Assembly: GCF_965638725.1 (NCBI RefSeq)
Contig: NC_134950.1
Coordinates: forward strand, 134,121,636 to 134,185,635
Source of the DNA: Aptenodytes patagonicus
Lineage: Eukaryota > Chordata > Aves > Sphenisciformes > Spheniscidae
Direction: 5' to 3'
DNA length: 64,000 nucleotides
Within the stretch, counting starts at the first letter, position 1, and the number at the start of each line of letters is the position of its first letter. Under the pieces are notes generated by a model. It was not told the origin of the DNA. It worked only from the letters and a program-made list of their open reading frames with translations, and searched no databases. Both the position numbers and the translations under genes were made by a program. Positions 59,655 through 64,000 of this stretch are shown here, piece by piece.

Positions 59655-59850
59655 ATTACAGGCACCCACCCTATTGGCAAGGTAATTGGTGGGCTTCAAA
59701 TTTTTTGCGAGCAGAACAGGGTAGAAAACCACAACAGTTCAGATACTGTAGAACTTGACCTTTCGGAGACGAGCGGCAGTAAGTTAAACAGTTCCCTTTG
59801 CACGCCATCTGTATATATAAAAGCTAGGCTATCGAGGCGTCCTAGCTCTG
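59655..59850 (+). promoter_or_regulatory. Orphan TATA-type promoter candidate with composite upstream element
   Basis: TATATAAAAG (59814-59823) is a near-ideal TATA box. Upstream are two ATTGG elements inside a CCCACC/GGTGGG inverted repeat (about 59667-59694) and ACTTGACCTTTC (59751-59762), a nuclear-receptor-type half-site. Initiation would be near 59845. No ORF of note follows, so a non-coding transcript or an enhancer is more likely than a gene. Confidence 0.45.
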
Positions 59851-60309
59851 TTTATATTCCTGCAAAGAAGAGATGTAGCTTTTTTCCCCTCGCTTTGTTT
59901 AGCTTAGCTATGGGCCAATGTGCTCAACAGTCTCCCCACCTCTTGGCCACGCTTGTCCTTTGCAAAAACGTCCTGCCGCAGAGCTCCCAAATTCAGAGCG
60001 GTTTTACCCTCTCTAATCCGGCCGAAATACACGGCAAGGCGTAACGAATGCATTTTGCTCCTCCAAACGGAATGCCTGCCTTTGTTTATGTTGTTTTCAG
60101 CGAGGTTAGCGAGGGGAAGGCTCGGTTTTCCCCCTTCCTCAACGCGGAAGTCCCAATTACTGTATTAAAAGAGCAATTCAACGTTAGACCAAATAATCAA
60201 CATTGATAATTGTGCTGAACACAGCAACTTAACAGCAGGCTCCCTTCAATTACCCGCACATTCCGGGGCTTTAAGCGTACATTATCTCTGTTTCACTTAA
60301 CAGCAAATA

Positions 60310-60775
60310 AAGCGGAGAACAGCCCGTGCCTTGGGCGTCTACTCGCTCCCAGCCGAGCTGCGCCCCTCGCAGCCTTCCCCGTCAGCCGCCCCGCTCGTTC
60401 TGCAGGCGGAACCGGGAGGCGTTTTGGGGTCCCCTTGCGTGGCAAACCCGCTTGAAGAAACAGGCTGCTTGGTTTGGGGAGGGGGGGAGGACAGCTCGAG
60501 CGACTCAGAAGTAGGCATCGGGGCTGCACGTGCGCATGCTGTGCAAGCACACATATGCCCAGACACACGCACGCCCACGCACACCCGCGCGCAGGCACAC
60601 GCGCGCCCATTGCCAGTTGCCTTCTCGCCCTTCTTGCCTTAATTTCCCTTTGTTTCCCAGAGGCAGCCCCGACCTCTGGCACGGCGGAGCCTCGCGCGGC
60701 GCCACGGCCCCGGCTGCAGAGAGGAGCGGGAAAGAGCCCCATACAAACCTGTGCCAGCTCCGCTCCCCATTCCTA
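60310..60775. promoter_or_regulatory. CpG island with alternating CA/CG tract
   Basis: CpG-rich. At 60527-60608 there is an alternating purine-pyrimidine tract with ACGCAC and GCGCGC units. No gene is supported. Confidence 0.55.
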
Positions 60776-63195
60776 GCCCCAAGGTTTGAAATTTATTGAA
60801 ATGCAAGAGGGGGGCTGCAGTGAGTCCGAGGAGGTGGCGTCCCGCGATTAAGGGCTGGGCAGCTCTGTCATGTCTGCTCTGACACAAGCTGAAGTTGACT
60901 GCCAAAGTGCTATAAAACCGCAGGTCAGTCTAGAACTGTTTTCGGTTCTCCTAGACGCGCCGTGTTCAATTATAGCCTTAAAAGCCCTAATACAAGTGCA
61001 AGAATTTGTTTGCCATCACACAGAGGCGGGGCGAGGCTCTGCAATGGTGGCGCCTTTGTTATCTCAAAGTCACTGAAATCCTTATACATTCCTTTTTGTT
61101 TGAAGGGAGGGGGTGTCTGCGTGTGTGCAGGGTGTGGGGAGAGGTTTTGCATCGACGGAATGGAAGGGTGGGGGGACACACAGGGAAAATAAACAGCGCT
61201 CGGATACCAAGAGAGGGCTTCCGACCCCCCACCCCCGCAAAAGCTAGGGGGGAAAGTAAATGCGAGCAAAGCATAGCGTTAAGGAAAAAGCCAGCCAGAG
61301 CTCTTGCACCCCCCACCCCAAGTTAAAAAAAAGAAGAGAGGGAGAGAGAGGGAAACCCCCCAAACCCTTTTACAATCCCTAAACGACACTGCAGTCTTCT
61401 GCTAGCGGTTTTGACGACATGCAATCTCTTTCCATCCACTTTCTAGCAAATATGTCAAGCCAGAAGATTAATTCATTAATTTCAAGTTCAGCTCGCAGAC
61501 ATGCAGTTAGCGTAAGAAGTTCTTGCAGCAAACCAAAATAAAGAGTTCATTACAGGGATACGTCCAGAGCATTTGATTTGTGAACGGTAACCCTTGTAAA
61601 ATAAGAAAAAGGCATATAAACATTAATGCTAATAAATTAGTTTACTCCACTACAAAGTAATTACTTGATAATATTGAATTTACAGCTTGAATTCAAACGC
61701 CATAGTTAACTATAACGCAGGGAAAATACATAATGAGAATATTTTCTCTGTGCACAACATGATTAGATTTGTTATTGAGTCAGTTACGATAAGCTAAGCA
61801 ATAAATAAACAAATCGATGTTGACATTTAAATACCGAAGATCTCCAGAATTTACTAGAGAACTTTCTCCGGATATATAAATACTTCCACAGCGCTGCAGA
61901 GGAAGAGGGGGGAAAATCCAAATATTCTTTCCCTAACATTTTCGTTTCCCTTCCATTAGCCTCCGAAGTCCACGGGGGCATGGATCTTGAATTACGTCTG
62001 ATTTCCTAAGAGCACCGACTTCACAATAGCCTTTTGCCGTTCTGTTTTTCTATTTTGATGAAATCCAGCCGGAACCTAAATATTTCTTTTCTGAAATCGA
62101 GCATCAGAATAGCAAAAAAATATTTTTTCCGAGAGCCTAGGGATGTCCATGCCTCGAAAGGTGCTGTATTCTTTGGCGTATTTCTCTGTTTTCTTTGGCT
62201 CTGCTCATTCGGTGGGGTGTGCATTTTTATTGGCAGAGAAGTGCTTTTTAGTCTCTGCCCTGTACAATCCGCTTTCTATATCATCCCTTTCATGCAACAA
62301 TAGTAAAAGTTTAACCACGTTTTTAAAACAGGTCTCCCTGGGTCTCAGCCTTCAGCGCCGGTAGGAAGCAAAAAGGAAAGTATCTCGGTACGGCAAGTTT
62401 GTTCCTAGGGGTTAACAGTATGTCAAATAATTTTAGCTAGGCTTCTGGCAATTAAACTCGGAGTATTTGTCAAGCCGGGGTAGCCCAACATCCACTGGTT
62501 TTCCAAGTATTTAGCGGCAGCGTTGAGGCGGAGAGATCAGCAAACACTCTTTAGCTCCGTGGTCTGCAATTTAAAGGGCTTTCTGGCGTTGCGAATGAGG
62601 CAAGGGACGGTTTGGAGGGGGTGAGGAGAGGGAACCTGCGTCCTGGGAACCCGACATTGTTAACTACCTCCAGTAAAGCCTGGCTGAAGCCGCGCGGGGT
62701 ATTTGAGGTTAATATGTAAGTAAGGGAAGGAAGACACTAACCGCTTCGGAAGTGAACATGAATGCAAGCATGTAATCTATTCACCATGAAAATCAGTACA
62801 GACTTGACCCTGGCACATTCTTCCTAGTAACGTTTCCAGAAAAACCTTGAGAGGCGAGGGCTTTTTTCTTTTTTTTTTCCTTTTTTTTTTTTTTCGGGGG
62901 GGTGGGAGCCCAAACCGAACCAAAACAAACTAAAGAACAACAACAAAAAAAAGAACGGGGGGGGGGGGGGGGGGGAAGAAAAGAAAAAAACGCTGCCGAT
63001 TTCTTCAGGAGCGTTTCCTGCTCGGAAGCAGCTTTCCAGCAGAAACCGTGCCTGCATCTCTCCTGTGCCCTCCTTCTCGGAGCCTGCCAGCGAGCCGCCG
63101 AACGCCCCAGCAAGCGCACAAACAAACAGAAAGGTCTCACCTAACCCTGGGGGGATTGCTAAGCCTCTCTACTCCAGAGCCAGTGGGTGCCACGG
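60776..63195. other. HOXA11 upstream region
   Basis: Mostly AT-rich without a supported gene. TATAAAA lies at 60911-60917 in plus orientation. The 61540-61870 stretch is very AT-rich with many TAAT cores. T-runs lie at 62864-62894 and a 19-G run at 62957-62975. Confidence 0.45.
62957..62975 (+). repeat. Poly-G run (19)
   Basis: Nineteen consecutive G flanked by A-rich sequence. Its length is uncertain in most sequencing. Confidence 0.88.
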
Positions 63196-63199
63196 GCCG

Positions 63200-63526
63200 G
63201 GCGGCTAAGTCTGGGGCAGTGGCAACGCGCCTTTGTGTCCTCTAAGGCTACCCCCCGGGCCAACCTGCGCTCGGCTCGCCCTTAGGCGCTGGCGACGAGC
63301 TGTTGCTTCCCCCCGCGATGGCCACAAAGGGAGCGGGGCCCGGACCCGCCGCTCGTCAATGTCAACGTCGGGCCACGTGACCGCACCTCCCTGCCGCCGC
63401 CGGGGAGAGCTTTCCACGTCAGCTTACGTCTCCCCATCTCTTACTTCACGGATCTGCTTCAAAGAGGCAGCTGCGTTAGAGAATCATGTTAAGCTCAGCT
63501 AATGCGGAGAAGCCGAGGTAGCCCTA
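63200..63526 (+). promoter_or_regulatory. HOXA11: HOXA11 promoter and 5' UTR
   Basis: CpG-rich at 63200-63420, with GGGCCACGTGACC (63371-63383) containing an E-box and CCACGTCAGCTTACGTC (63415-63431) with CRE-like cores. No TATA box lies close to the gene. The exact start site is not visible. Confidence 0.6.
63486..63521 (+). CDS. HOXA11 upstream ORF (11 codons)
   Basis: ATG at 63486 opens [11 protein letters not shown] and stops at TAG 63519-63521, five bases before the HOXA11 ATG. The start has A at -3 and T at +4, a usable context. Such a close uORF could favour reinitiation or restrain HOXA11 translation. It counts only if the transcript starts upstream of it. Confidence 0.4.
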   Translation: MLSSANAEKPR

Positions 63527-64000
63527 ATGATGGATTTTGATGAGCGTGTTCCTTGTTCCTCTAACATGTATTTGCCAAGTTGTACTTACTACGTCTCGGG
63601 TCCTGATTTTTCCAGCCTCCCTTCTTTTTTGCCCCAGACCCCGTCTTCTCGCCCTATGACATACTCCTACTCCTCCAACCTACCCCAGGTCCAACCTGTG
63701 AGAGAAGTTACCTTCAGGGAATATGCCATTGATCCCTCCAGTAAATGGCACCCCAGGAACAATCTGCCCCACTGCTACTCCGCAGAGGAGATCATGCACA
63801 GAGACTGCTTGCCTGCCACCAACACTGCTAGCATGGGCGAGATGTTCGGCAAAAACACAGCTAACGTCTACCACCCCAGCACCAACGTCTCCTCCAATTT
63901 CTATAGCACGGTGGGCAGGAACGGGGTCCTACCCCAGGCTTTCGACCAGTTTTTCGAGACGGCTTATGGCACGGCGGAAAACCTGGCCTCGGCGGACTAC
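63527..64000 (+). CDS. HOXA11: HOXA11, exon 1 (partial, cut by window end)
   Basis: HOXA11 encodes a posterior HOX transcription factor of zeugopod, kidney and female reproductive tract. The window holds 158 codons from [15 protein letters not shown] onward. [55 protein letters not shown] and [16 protein letters not shown] are the conserved HOX11 N-terminal blocks and match HOXA11 rather than C11 or D11. The homeodomain exon lies beyond the right edge. Two ATGs are adjacent (63527 and 63530); the second has the better context (A at -3, G at +4), so either may start the protein. The gene follows HOXA13 in the same orientation, as expected with HOXA12 lost. Confidence 0.97.
   Translation, partial: MMDFDERVPCSSNMYLPSCTYYVSGPDFSSLPSFLPQTPSSRPMTYSYSSNLPQVQPVREVTFREYAIDPSSKWHPRNNLPHCYSAEEIMHRDCLPATNTASMGEMFGKNTANVYHPSTNVSSNFYSTVGRNGVLPQAFDQFFETAYGTAENLASADY

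Larger units (their letters stand above)
53046..60300. other. AT-rich HOXA13-HOXA11 interval
   Basis: About 7 kb without a supported gene. A small CpG patch lies at 54475-54600, C/T and A/T runs at 54690-54795, and a 23-G run at 58108-58130. ACCTTGACTTGA occurs twice (57370 and 58934). AT-rich homeodomain-dense pieces at 53050-53300, 54230-54430 and 58790-59160 are enhancer candidates by appearance only. Confidence 0.45.

Overview
The window is the 5' (posterior) end of a vertebrate HOXA cluster. EVX1 lies on the minus strand (coding parts between 7951 and 11393). HOXA13 is on the plus strand (47163-48696). The first 158 codons of HOXA11 are on the plus strand (63527-64000) and run off the right edge. 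Gene order, orientation, exon structure and homeodomain sequences all agree, and HOXA is favoured over HOXD because the two HOX proteins read as A13 and A11. HOXA13 lacks the long alanine tracts of mammals, the DNA is rich in CpG islands and nearly free of transposons, and two remnants near 43.5 kb resemble palindromic repeats I remember from turtles, crocodilians and birds. I infer a sauropsid, most likely a bird; the species is not determined.

Layout. 1-7950: DNA beyond the 3' end of EVX1, with CpG-rich blocks (about 1.1-2.9, 4.6-5.0 and 5.4-5.9 kb) and AT-rich stretches that look like conserved enhancers. 7951-11393: EVX1 with three coding exons and consensus splice sites. 11394-47162: about 36 kb between EVX1 and HOXA13 without a protein gene I can support; it holds roughly ten CpG islands, a perfect (TTTC)46 microsatellite, one clear MIR SINE, minisatellites, candidate CTCF sites and a GC-rich promoter region beside HOXA13 where the antisense lncRNA HOTTIP would be expected to start. 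47163-48696: HOXA13, two coding exons, with a 3' UTR of up to about 1.3 kb. 48697-63526: about 15 kb between HOXA13 and HOXA11, with CpG islands, a nuclear-receptor/CTCF composite near 50.45 kb and orphan TATA-type core promoters. There is no sign of HOXA12 or HOXA14.

The three genes encode homeodomain transcription factors of the posterior body, distal limb and urogenital tract. Clustered unmethylated CpG islands and scarcity of transposons are what one expects of a Polycomb-controlled developmental locus. No undescribed multi-gene system is visible. The more original observations are regulatory: a repeated CAATTAAAGGC/ATTGGACA paired motif in the EVX1 flank, upstream ORFs touching or nearly touching the HOXA13 and HOXA11 starts, a convergent pair of CTCF-like motifs around HOXA13, and a dense group of TCAAGGTCA-type sites next to one of them. 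All motif calls were made by eye.
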